From contig JAULJL010000017.1 of the NCBI GenBank assembly GCA_030761205.1, positions 3,420,001 through 3,484,000 of the forward strand: a DNA stretch of 64,000 nt. The letters are read 5' to 3'. Shown in pieces: positions 34,873-44,699 of the stretch. The translations under genes were made by a program, and so were the position numbers. The notes under the pieces were generated by a model that had not been told where the DNA came from, did not search any database, and was given only the letters and a program-made list of their open reading frames with translations. This stretch comes from Fremontodendron californicum. Lineage: Eukaryota; Streptophyta; Magnoliopsida; Malvales; Malvaceae. Each line of letters begins with the position of its first letter. The first letter of the stretch is position 1.

Positions 34873-35425
34873 GATCTTTGTCCATTCTGGAATAGCTTTA
34901 AGTATTGCTGAAGTATGTTGCTATTGTTCCCTGATTGATTAGTGGTCTTAAGTTTTGTTCAAGTATTGTTTAAGTATGTATAGCTTTAAGTACATGTTGC
35001 ACATGATGTTGGATGTAGCAGTTTAACTGCTTTCTGGATAAATAAAACACTTACTTATCCAAAAAAAAAAAGTTAAAGGGTGCAATATCCTGATAATGTG
35101 CATTATAATACGTTTATAATGGGGTTTTGTCGAGAAGGGAGAGCTATGGATGCGGTTAAGGTTCTTGAGGATATGCCTTCAAATGGGTGTTAGCCGAACT
35201 TGGTTTCTTATGGGACTTTGGTCGGGGGTTATGTGATCAAGGGATGTGTGATGAGGCTAAAAAGTATATGGAAGAAATGTTGTTAAAAGGGAGAGAATGG
35301 GGGAAATTCTAGAAGAGGTTATAAAGGTAGAAATAAAAAGAGACACCAGAATAGTAGAGGCTGGCATTGGATTGGAGGATTGCTTAATTAAGAAAATAAG
35401 ATTTAGATCAAAGAGACCTTGAACT

Positions 35426-36600
35426 TGAATAGCATTATAGATAATGCAGATTTAATTGGCTAATGTCCCCTCCCCTGATAACCATGATCTTTAAATTTTC
35501 TTAATCCAGGTATGAGCCTGTCTTTCCCATTTCTTTAATCATGTTATTTGTTAGCTTTTTCAATCAAATTTAATTTTTATAATATTTCTTGAGAACAATA
35601 TTTTATTAGCACAAGGTTAAGCTAGGTTGAGCTCTAACTAGAATGACCATATCCTTGCTTCAGGGGATGAAGTTGGGTTGAGGATGCCTTGGAATCATCC
35701 TAGGAGTAGGAGCAATAATAATGTTCTAATTTACTTCACTCTTTAACACCCTAGGCCCAGCTACAAAGTAAAGCCTTTCTCTTAAGAGCGATTGTTCTCA
35801 ACGTCTATTGCTTCTGGTTCCTTCCTGGGCTTAAACCGGAGTCCTGCCCTTGAAGTGAATTATCACACTCACTTATTGTCTGACCCAGTTGGAGGGAATC
35901 ATGAGAGATTCCTTACAGCGAGCAATCAATCCTTCGTAATGTTGAATATCAATGTATTATTTTGAGTGTATAAATATAAAATACATATATCAAAATACGT
36001 AGATTATCGTAAGTAGATATATGGTGTATAATTTATGTACACAATTGATATCATATTTGAATGAGAAATTAATCTCAAAAGTACCGACTTGAAAAGGAAG
36101 AAGTCTGATCATTAATTACATGTCTGTTCGGATCATTTTTATCCCAAAAGATGTGTCTGACCAAATAAAATTGTTTACCAACAAACGTGTCTTGCCCGAA
36201 CAGTCTCCTGCATTCCTATAAATAATCTGAGGCAGTGCCTGTTTTAAATTACACAAAAAAACGTTTCAGTATTCCTACTGTCTTGTGAGAGAGACCGATA
36301 TCTTTTCTGGTTTGTCGTGTTGCTTCGAGTGTGCTCTTGGTTTGTCGTGTTGCTTCGAGTGTGCTCTCGACAACAACATTATCGAGGAGGACTGTAAGCA
36401 CCGTAAAGACAGACAATAATCGTCTTAAAATCAGAGATCCAACATTGACTCGATATTTTATTTTTTGGTTCTACCGAAACAGTGAATATATTTGTATTTG
36501 AATATTTTTATATATTTATATACAGTAATGAAATAATCATTAAATGTCTACAAAATTGCTAACACATAAAACTAAGAAGGCATTGAGAGGTCCTCTGGTC
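35426..36600. other. Gene-free stretch with an LTR-like segment
   Basis: No ORF of note. The segment around 36180-36480 has a TATA-like TATAAATA (36218-36225) followed by a leader and a perfect 30-bp tandem duplication (36309-36338 / 36339-36368, GGTTTGTCGTGTTGCTTCGA...). This looks like the R/U5 part of an LTR or a relic promoter, but no TG...CA ends, PBS or target duplication were confirmed. Confidence 0.4.
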
Positions 36601-36973
36601 TCAATTCTTAACCAGCTCTGTCTGCTTATTCTATCTCTTTTAGAAGATACTATGCCGCCACTCGGACTCGAACCGAGATGCTCTAGCACTGCTTCCTAAG
36701 AGCAGCGTGTCTACCGATTTCACCATAGCGGCTTGCTCGAAATCATAAAACCCATTTTTTATTCAATCGTCGAGATTGAAGGTGAAGGGGTCAATTCAAT
36801 GTAAAATGTCAAATTTTTTAGGAAGCATTTAATTTTAATTGATGAATAAAAACCCGTTTAAATAGCAATTTGAAGGTTCAAAAAGAATCTTTATTATTTA
36901 TCGTATCATTTTATTTAATTATCCTTTTATTTAATTAGTTCGTCAATCAATTCTTAACCAGCTCTGTCTGCTT
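36601..36973. other. Nuclear insertion of plastid DNA (NUPT), rpl32-trnL(UAG) region
   Basis: Contains a complete plastid-type trnL-UAG on the minus strand plus adjoining AT-rich sequence up to about 36940 that resembles plastid intergenic DNA. The block is bounded by perfect 27-bp direct repeats, TCAATTCTTAACCAGCTCTG followed by TCTGCTT, at 36601-36627 and 36947-36973. Plastid origin of the tRNA follows from the known organellar tRNA sequence; the exact borders are inference. Confidence 0.75.
36653..36732 (-). tRNA. trnL-UAG: Plastid-derived tRNA-Leu (UAG) in nuclear DNA
   Basis: Eighty bases fold as a class II tRNA: acceptor GCCGCTA pairing with TAGTGGC-type 3' end (GTGGCGGCA), anticodon arm CTGCTCTTAGGAAGCAG with anticodon TAG, a long variable arm, and T-arm TCGGTTCGAGTCCGA. 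It matches the plastid tRNA-Leu for CUA, with at least one difference from the usual plastid sequence in the D-arm (AAATCGG instead of AAATTGG, from memory). As a plastid tRNA copy in nuclear DNA it may not be expressed, although its internal A and B boxes look intact. Confidence 0.9.
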
Positions 36974-36983
36974 GCTCGCTAGT

Positions 36984-37032
36984 CGCTACCTTTATATACA
37001 TCATTTTCGCTACCTTTATATACATCATTTTC
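36984..37032. repeat. Short tandem duplication
   Basis: GCTACCTTTATATACATCATTTTC occurs twice in direct succession, immediately right of the plastid insertion. It may be repair-associated. Confidence 0.85.
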
Positions 37033-37374
37033 CTAATGAAGGTATTTGTGGTTCAAAAATTTTGAGATGAATGACTGACTATTTTGGCTGAGAAAGACTT
37101 TGGATCGAGGTTACTGCCTCTAGGCCACTGGATCGATTTATATTTAAGTTGCCTTCTTCCAGTTCAACACTTTAAGACTTATCCCCATTAATTAAACATG
37201 GGAAAACAGATACATCATATTTAAAATTGGTTGGTGAGCCAGTTAGGCTTCTTTATGGCTTAAACCTGCACTTCCACGCTGGGAAAAAAAATCCATTTAA
37301 CTATATTGATTGGCAATCGTAATTACAAGTCATACTATTGACTATAGTCGCTTGTTATTGTTATAGGATTATTG

Positions 37375-37988
37375 TGTCACGGATTCGGAACTTTAGCCCT
37401 GCGAACCGTGTGGTCTTAGGCTGGAAGTCGCTTATTTGGATGCCTAAGTCAGCCTCTTAACACTCAAGAAAGATACGGTAACTAAAAGTTACTAGGGCTA
37501 AGCAGAAGAATAGAACAAGAGAGAGTAGAGAAGAATGTTTTTGTATATTACTCAAATGAGTTGAATGATACAAATGAGGCTGGAGGAGGTCTCTATTTAT
37601 AGTTGAATCCCCTTACATCAACGGTTCAGATTTAAACAAATGAACGGTTAAGATTACATTATCTAAAGGCCTAAAGAAATTTAAACTCTATCTCTTAAGA
37701 GTTCTAGATAAGTTGGAACTGTTGGGCAGTAACTATCTTTTACTGCTTCTAGAACCTCCAGGTAAAATCTATCTTCCAGGGCTTTCTAGAATGCTCCAGG
37801 GATTGGGCTTATTCTAGTGGGTAGGTAAAATCTATCTTCCAGGGCTTTCTAGAATGCTCCAGGGATTGGGCCTATTCTGGTAGGTCAAGATACTCTTTAT
37901 AACTTTGATATTGGGCCTGGACCTGTTGTCTGGGCCTGGACTTGTTGTATGCATAACGGACCCGAGCGAGATCGCGCGGGCCGTGACA
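37375..37988 (-). mobile_element. Solo LTR with ATTG target duplication
   Basis: A 614-bp block starting TGTCACGG and ending CCGTGACA, flanked by ATTG on both sides (37371-37374 and 37989-37992). On the minus strand it has a TATA region, CTATAAATAGAGACC (near 37590), in promoter position, followed by a leader. No internal retroelement coding sequence is next to it, so it is a solo LTR left by recombination. A 63-bp tandem duplication lies inside (37760-37822 and 37823-37885, few differences). Confidence 0.75.
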
Positions 37989-37992
37989 ATTG

Positions 37993-38575
37993 CAGGTATC
38001 TGGAAGAATGGCTATCTGCCTCTAGCTTGATGCATGCAAAGATGCCATTTGCTCAGTGATCTGTTGGATGCACAGAAAAGTCATCAACAAAAGCTTTGAT
38101 GGCAAGCGGTTTGATTCAACAAGGGTGCACTTCATCGCAGTTTTCACGACGTATTTCCATGGTCCACCAAAATTTTGGCTCTTGATCTTGAAGCTCCAAC
38201 ATTAAAGTCAGATGGTTGGTAATTGTTGCAAAAGTTTCTTCAAGCAATTTTTGTAACTATCATTACCTACCTATTGAAACTTTAATATAAAAAGCAGAAT
38301 ATGAAAACCATCGCAGTATGAACATGGCATGAAATAGGGCCAACCAACCCTTTGGGATTTGCCATTCAAACCATTTGTCCAAGTTACAAATGGAAATTAA
38401 ATTACAAATCCAAATTTTTAAATAGACAACCTAAAGAAGACATACTATACTTGTTACACAAGAAATACTAAGAAGAAGATAAACAAGAGATTGCCAGCAC
38501 AAACTAAATATATGGAGACCATGCAGTAACAAAAAGTGAGCATAAATAGATTGATGGCTGTCCTACTTTGAAAGC
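37993..38575. other. 3' flank of the PDH gene
   Basis: No gene was recognised. The part nearest 38575 is probably the 3' UTR of the PDH E1-alpha gene (minus strand). The rest is non-coding. Confidence 0.5.
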
Positions 38576-41223
38576 TTAGACATGAGCAGTGCCTTCGGTG
38601 AACTTTGGGTCCTCACATCTATATCGGCCATCAGGTCCGATTCCGAAACCTTTTGGATCTGCAAAGACATTTTCAAGTAGCTGGCTACGAGAAGGAAGTG
38701 GGCTTTCATCTGCAAACTCAACAGCATCCTCGAGCACCTCATCTATCTTCTTATCTATGGCCTTTAACTCTGTTTCACTGGCCAGATTGTTCTCAATGAG
38801 GTACTTTTTCAGGGCTGTGATGGGATCTCTTGCAGCGTAGTGAGCCTTCTCAGCTGCCAAAGAAGAACCAAGAAATTGAAAAAGAGTACATTTATAAACT
38901 CCTAAGATCCAAATTAAGAACAGAAGTTAAATGTACAATCTCCCTCTCCATCACTAATTCACTTAGAAACCAATCCCTAAGAATCCAGAAACTCTATCAT
39001 TTAACTTCAAATAGCATGCTTTTACACAATAACATAAACAGCTTCTCATGGAGGTAAGAAAAAAACAGAGTTTAGAAAACAAAGTAATCACTTCAAGTAT
39101 AAGATAATATTACAGGAGCAGTTACAACACATGCATGCAGGTTGTTTTTGCTTTATCATTTTTTTTTTTTTTTGATGACCCAGACCTGGGGTAGACCCCA
39201 CCCTTAGGATGTGGCCCACCTTACCAACTGGGAGGCTGCTCAAGGGAACCACCACCCTGACACCCCGCTTTTTTCAGCACCCAAGTGCCAAGACTCGAAC
39301 TCGGGACGGCAGACACGCTGCACGCCCCAAGCTAGAGCCGGTACCACTTGAGCTAGCGCTCGGTGGTTTGCTTTATCATTGCCATGTGTTAAACCCAAGA
39401 TATAAGAGGCCTACTAAGCACCATAACTATTGGGCCCCAGGTCTAATAAGCCTTGGACCCAACAAATATCTGGTGCCTGGATCAAGGTAGAAGACCCAAG
39501 AGAGAGCTCGCCGTTACTCTAATCGACAGGGGGTCCCCTAACCATGAATAGTCAGGCGAACCCTCACCACCTATCGCCTATCACTTCCGGAGAGATCGCC
39601 AGCCTGTCACCTCAAATAGCCACGTGGCCTTCCCGACAGCCGTCTTGCTTATCACATCGCCTCCGATCATATCACTTCAGAATCCACGTGGGACTTCAGC
39701 CCACCTGTTCTCGACCAAGCTCTGGCACGTGTCGTTTGGCGACCCGTCAGCTAAAACTATAAAATAGAGCCTCCATACCCACCAAGAGACTCTAGAGACC
39801 CTCAAACTAGAAACTATCCATAATTGCTCTGCCTCTCTCCCGCTTCACTACCCTCTTCCCTTCTCCTCCACACTCCACAGCCACTCCTCACTCTCCCTCT
39901 AGCCTTAAACCACCCAACACCAAAAACATCATCAACACCATGTAATAATAGCTCAATCAAAACAAACGAATTCAAGAAACAAAATCATGAAGGAAAAAAC
40001 CAATACTAGAATTAGCTATTTAAATCATACGAAAAAGTAATAAAGGAAAAAAAAAAAAACAGAATTAGCTATTTAAAACATAAAAATAACATCATAAATA
40101 AGCAAAGATAATCGCTTACCAGGGTCACGAAGCTCATCAGGGTCAGCCAATGAATGTCCTCTAAACCTATATGTCTCGCATTCGACCAATGTTGGACCTT
40201 CTCCTCTCCTAGCCCGAGTAATTGCCTCCTTAGCCACTTCTCTCACCTTCAAAACATCCATCCCATCGACGTGAATACCAGGCATCCCAAAAGCCGGTCC
40301 TTTCTTATAAATTTGAGGATCAGAAGTAGCCCTCAAATGAGACATCCCAATAGCCCACAAATTATTCTCAACAACAAACACAATGGGCAATTTCCACAAC
40401 GCCGCCATATTCAAACACTCAAAGAACTGCCCATTATTGCAAGTCCCATCCCCGAAAAACGCCAAGGTGACATGATCACAATCCGCTTCTTTCAAAACTT
40501 CCCTCTTATACTTAGAGGTAAAAGCCGCCCCCGTCGCAACGGGAATTCCTTCACCAATAAAAGCAAACCCACCAAGCACATTGTGTTCACTGGAAAACAT
40601 ATGCATCGACCCACCTTGGCCGCGGCAGCAGCCGGTGGTCTTACCGAAGAGTTCGCTCATGACGGAACGTGCGGGGACGCCTTTGCTCAAGGCGTGCACG
40701 TGATCACGGTATGTGCTTACGACAGAATCTTGTTGCTTTAAGAGCTTAATAAAACCAGTCGAAACAGCTTCTTGGCCGTTGTAAAGATGAACAAAACCAA
40801 ACATTTTACCTCTGTAATACATCTGAGCACACATATCTTCAAATGCTCTTCCTAATATCATATCTTCGTACAATTCCAATCCTTCCTCTTTCGTAATTAA
40901 CTGGAAAAAAAAATCTAGATTTGTTAAGAAACAGATTTAACCAAAACTTAATTTGATTGTAACAGAGAAAAAGAGAAAATTGGAGTTACAAGAGTGGGGG
41001 TGGATTTGGATTTCTTTTCCTTGACGACATCGGAGACGGCGACGACGGTGCCATATCGACGGTGGATATTCAATTTGGAGGAAGAACTGAGGCGGAGTTT
41101 GCGGGTGGATCCGAGGAAGTGTGAGGTGGCGGTGGGGATTCTGAGAGGGTCGAAGAGGGGCTTGGGGGAAGTGATGTTGAGAGGGAAAGGTCGGGTAGTG
41201 AACTTGGCAGTGGAGAAAGCCAT
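38576..41223 (-). CDS. PDH-E1 ALPHA: Pyruvate dehydrogenase E1 component subunit alpha, plastidial
   Basis: Three exons on the minus strand, 41223-40990, 40900-40120 and 38853-38576, give 430 aa, the usual length of the plastid isoform. It is the E1-alpha half of the thiamin-diphosphate pyruvate dehydrogenase that supplies acetyl-CoA for fatty-acid synthesis in the stroma. The first 60-65 residues are a Ser/Thr/Arg-rich transit peptide (MAFSTAKFTTRPFPLN). Core features: FEDMCAQMYYRGKMFGFVHL, the GQEA block, YRDHVHAL, the thiamin-diphosphate motif GDGTCNNGQFFE...N, and YRFRGHSLADPDE with the conserved phospholoop region. The last exon starts DP/AEKAHYAARDP and ends FTEGTAHV. The second intron (38854-40119) is large and holds a SINE and an LTR-like promoter block. 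Confidence 0.97.
39161..39366 (-). mobile_element. tRNA-derived SINE with 14-bp TSD in the PDH intron
   Basis: Perfect direct repeats TTTGCTTTATCATT at 39147-39160 and 39367-39380 flank a 206-bp element. Its minus-strand 5' end holds pol III boxes (A: TAGCTCAAGTGG, B: GAGTTCGAGTC) and its 3' end is a 13-base A run (T13 on plus). It lies in the long intron of the PDH gene, in the same orientation as the gene. Confidence 0.9.
39386..39980 (+). mobile_element. LTR-like promoter block in the PDH intron (antisense)
   Basis: A GC-richer segment with three palindromic G-boxes (CCACGTGG 39620-39627, CCACGTGG 39684-39691, CACGTG 39726-39731), a TATA box TATAAAATA at 39758-39766 and a CT-rich leader (39825-39905), all reading on plus, opposite to the PDH gene. 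The start TGTTAAACCCAAGATATAAG and the repeated TTGGGCCC/GGACCCAACA blocks resemble plant LTRs. No right-hand terminus or second LTR was identified. Confidence 0.5.
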
Positions 41224-41958
41224 TTTCTTTTTCGGGTTTGGAGGAAAGGAGAGAAAATGGGAGGTGAAGAAGGGAGAGATATAAAAGAGAGGAAGGAGGG
41301 GGGGCGGAGGAAACGAGGGAAAGGGCGTGGGAATAATCGCCTGGAAGGAAGAAAGGATTTGATGAAGTGGAAAAGAAAGGAAATCCACCAAACTTAACGA
41401 CACATAAATACACTTGCGACTTGATGGGAGGGGGTTTTGTCAGTTACAGTAAGACATTTAAATTTTGTGATTCTTGTTGCTTCTTTCTTTTGCTTTGGCC
41501 TTTGGGGCTTTGAGGTTGCCGGTTGGGAGTTGGGACTCGGGAAGATGTGTGAATTTGCCTTCGTTTCCGTCAATTCTCAATATTTGATGATCAGATTCAG
41601 ATGCCCCAATGGCCCAATCCATTCATTTTTCTCAAACGATGTCGTCTACACTACCTTTCAAGTTCCATCAATTTCCAAGTAAAGCTTTCTCCTTTAAATC
41701 TCTTCCATGGATCAATCTATCAAAGGCCAGGTCTCATGTTTTGGCTATGGGCTTCAACATGAGTAAGGGATAAAAGAAGCAAAAATTTGTGAGCAATTGT
41801 AAGCATAAGGGATAGTTCCTTACTTGCTCTACTTTCACATAACCATATTTTCAAACTTATACAAGTTTGTTCAGCTGTCTTGTCGACTATTATGCAAAAC
41901 ATTTTTGACTAATATCATGATGTTCTGCCATTGATCTTTGCAGAATGAACTATCAGCA
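41224..41958. promoter_or_regulatory. Promoter region of PDH E1-alpha and 5' region of the GBSS relic
   Basis: The 5' leader of PDH on minus lies just right of 41223 (CT-rich in gene sense). From about 41690 the sequence probably belongs to the GBSS relic: it ends with a splice-acceptor-like TTGATCTTTGCAG (41930-41942) just upstream of the relic's ATG, as expected for a leader intron. No other gene was seen. Confidence 0.5.
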
Positions 41959-43200
41959 ATGACTACTATAGCTTCAGCTTCTAGCTTTGCATCCAAATCC
42001 ATGTAAAGAAAATTTAAAAGTGAGGTGGCCACGCCTTCAAGAATTGTTGTTTGTGGAAGTGGGATGACTGTGATTTTTGTTGGAATGGAGATAAGTCCAT
42101 GAAACAAGACTGGTGGACTTGGAGATGTTCTTGGAGGTCTGCCACCTGCACTGCAATGGCGGTAAGTTCATAATGCAATGTCCCCTAAAATATAGTATAC
42201 AATTTTATTTATAGATTTGGTGTATGTAGAGTTTGAAGAGAGTAATTAACCAAATTTAATCCTCCTGTAGGCCAATGGCTATCGTGTTATGATCAGTACA
42301 AGGATGCTTGGGATACAGGTGTTATTGTTGAGGAGGTACTAGTTTTTTTTACCGTCTTTCATGCCAAAACATCAAAAAGTCATCTCCATCCAGGAGGTTT
42401 TATCTCAGAAATATTCTGTGTAATTCCTTAGATAATTGCACACATACCTTTTGGAGATAGAACTGAGAAAGTCTGCTTCTTCCACTGCTACCTACGAGGA
42501 GTTGATTGTGTTCGTGGATCACCCTATGTTTCTTGAAAAGGTTGGTTTTTGTGAATAAGAATCTTTTATAATATGTATGAATGAATTTCAGGTATGGGGC
42601 AAAACAGGATCCAAAATCTAAGGTCCAATTGCTGGAGAGGACTACGAGGCCAACCAATTTAGGTTCATCTTGTTATGCCAGGTTGTGACGATCTCCACCT
42701 TCACTTCCTGATTGAGTGTGCTATTCTTTCTACATTGCTTGAGAGAATTGCATGGTCAACATTCTGATATTCTGGCAACATATCTCCTTTATTTAGTACT
42801 TAATCAAAAGATTTGTGTGTAATATTGTCAACCAACTAATTGTTTCTTCTTTGTCTTTCTTTCTTTCTATAATAGATACCATCATTGCCTCAACTGGTGG
42901 GTTAGTCGAAACAGTAAAAAGAGGGTTTCACAGGATTTCAAATGGGAGCCTTCAACGTTGAGGTAATAATATCACCTGCTTAACTATTTTCTACACATTG
43001 AGGCTTAAGAATCTTGAAATTCCATCAACCATATTTGATCTTGCAGTGTGATGCTTTATTTTGCGGATGCGATCGCAGTGGAAACAACAGTTAGAAGGCC
43101 CCTTGCAACTTATGGTATCCTTAGCTCTGGCAGAAATGATAAAAAAAATTGCATGGCTCAACAATTAGAAGGGCCCTTGCAACTTATGATGTACCTTTCT
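41959..43200 (+). pseudogene. GBSS1: Granule-bound starch synthase I relic with internal deletion
   Basis: The relic starts MTTIASASSFASKSM at 41959, then IVVCGSGMTVIFVGMEISP, a stop (TGA for Trp) and KTGGLGDVLGGLPPAL, which holds the ADP-glucose-binding KTGGLGD motif. A GTAAGT donor follows at 42162. Later exon remnants keep intron borders: YDQYKDAWDTG (42271-42335), DRTEKVCFFHCYLRGVD (to 42540), VWGKTGSKI-stop-GPIAGEDYEANQFRF (42591-42680), then directly the C-terminal exon TIIASTGGLVETVK (42880-42961), frameshifted by an extra A, and the last exon remnant with CMAQQL (near 43150). All exons between the fourth piece and the C-terminal part are missing. Retained introns show it is a DNA-level copy of a gene that makes amylose in plastids. 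Confidence 0.9.
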
Positions 43201-43209
43201 ACGCTTTCT

Positions 43210-44069
43210 AACGTTGTATCTTGCAGAAACCATCGCTCTTTGTTGGAGTTTATATACAAAACCTATTGACAATACCGTCATTGTCCTTTTGCATGAAAGC
43301 TTTACCATGAAAGGCATCAAGTACAAGAAAGTAGCAATCTCCGAGAACTGATTTGATCATTTTAAACTGGCAATGCTGCGTTATCAGTACACCATTTATT
43401 TGATGGCTAAATAGTGAATCAAGTCCAAACTAACCATGTTGGTCGTGGTTACAAGCAACAGCTTTCATGTGATGATGTCAATCATAAACAGATTATAAAA
43501 TCCATGCTACAAAGGGTTTTCAAATAAAGGAATTATGAGGTTATAACATTAAACGGGAGATGAAATAAAAGACATCCAGAAAGAATCAGATTAAAATATG
43601 TATCAAATGGCTAAATCTACCAGTAAAATATAGACAAAGAAAAGCTTAAAGGACCAACTTTCAACAACAAAAAAAAAAGGAAAGAGTAGAGCTCAGAACC
43701 AATGAGATGAAAGGTACAACAACAATATGTTAGCATGAATAAACAAGCATCATGCCGGTTGGATCAAATCAAGAGATGTCATCAATAGCATAATGAATCT
43801 ACTGATCAGAACAACAATCAAAACCAAAGCATGCATTGCAATGGAATAAAGCACATCAATTTCAACACTCAATGACAAATGGCAAAAATTGGTCTACAAT
43901 ACTTATATAAATAGGAAGATTCAAACATACAACTCAAAAAGGAAGCACTACTCACTGTCACTTCATTCATTAACAGACAAATACCAATAAAACTCAAAAG
44001 GGTAACTACTGTCATGCTTAATGCACTACTAAACCAGTAATCGACCAAATCACGCACTGAAAGGAGCTT
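43210..44069. other. 3' flank of the P1 gene
   Basis: No coding signal. It probably includes the 3' UTR of the ribosomal P1 gene on minus and decayed DNA beyond the GBSS relic. Confidence 0.5.
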
Positions 44070-44697
44070 CTAATCAAACAAACTGAATCCCATATCATCA
44101 TCACTCTCTTCCTGTGGCTCCTCCTGCAAATAACCAAAGACTCACATATATCAGAATAAATGGTGCAAGGAAATAATAGAGATAAGGAAATCAGATCTAC
44201 TTATTTATTTGTAATTTTTAGTCCCACCCACCTTCTTCTTTTCCTCAGCAGGAGGTGGAGCAGCAGCACCACCTCCGCCACCAGCTGCAACAGGTGCAGC
44301 TGCGGCAACTGGAGCACCAGCACCAGCAGCTCCAACATTGGTTATGAGATTCTCAATGTTGCATTTCTCGAAAAGCTTAGCGAACAAGCTTGGCCAATAA
44401 GATTCAACAGAGACATTTGCAGCTTTAACTAGTGTGGCAATCTTCTCAGCCTATTAGTGACAGTTAAAGGAAAAAAAAAAACTATTTTCCCATACAAATG
44501 TGGAATCTCTCAACAACAATAATCAAAATTCCTATTTTCCCAATTGCATTCCATAATCCTATCAGAGAAATTAAAAACAAATTTCAAATTATAAATCATA
44601 GAACCCTAAAACGCATAAAGGATACGGTGATGGGGATGCCATCATCATAGAGAATCAAAGCAGCATAAGAGCAAGCAGCTTCGCCAACCGACGACAT
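44070..44697 (-). CDS. RPP1: 60S acidic ribosomal protein P1
   Basis: Three exons on minus: 44697-44626, 44450-44232 and 44123-44070, giving 114 aa in frame, the normal length. The N-terminal dimerisation domain reads MSSVGEAACSYAALILYDDG, then ITAEKIATLVKAANV. The hinge is Ala/Gly/Pro-rich (GAPVAAAAPVAAGGGGG). The end is the invariant acidic tail ESDDDMGFSLFD that recruits elongation factors; it is encoded by its own short exon. P1 forms heterodimers with P2 on P0 in the large-subunit stalk. The position of its introns within the N-terminal and tail parts looks ordinary. The gene is probably functional. Confidence 0.97.
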
Positions 44698-44699
44698 CG

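Larger units (their letters stand above)
30306..35071 (+). mobile_element. LINE (non-LTR) retrotransposon with two open ORFs
   Basis: It consists of ORF1 (DUF4283 plus zinc knuckle) and ORF2 (endonuclease, reverse transcriptase, zf-RVT), a 3' UTR and a poly-A tract at 35061-35071. No stops interrupt either ORF. ORF1 starts close to its DUF4283 domain without a good ATG, so the 5' end is probably truncated. The left junction with the PPR relic is placed near 30306 by where PPR-like reading ends; target duplications could not be fixed with certainty (AAAGGGT occurs near both edges). Confidence 0.9.
29790..35425 (+). pseudogene. PPR protein relic split by a LINE
   Basis: Left part (about 29790-30300): NLKENVAKAYLYDV and VNKAVDVLEDMLNKGFV with stops. 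Right part (35085-35425): DNVHYNTFIMGFCREGRAMD followed by VKVLEDMPSNG, then SYGTLVGGYV, MEEMLLKG across a frameshift, and a C-terminal tail with IVEAGIGLEDCLIKKIRFRSK. These are degenerate 35-residue pentatricopeptide motifs of the P type, which in intact proteins bind organellar RNA. At least three stops and one frameshift are visible. The LINE at 30306-35071 lies between the halves, in the same orientation. Confidence 0.8.

Noticed and set aside
39290..39366. tRNA gene on the minus strand
   Set aside because: A and B boxes are present, but the sequence does not fold as a full tRNA and continues into a poly-A element with target duplications; it is a SINE head.
40154..40741. 195-codon plus-strand ORF
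   Set aside because: Antisense shadow of PDH exon 2.
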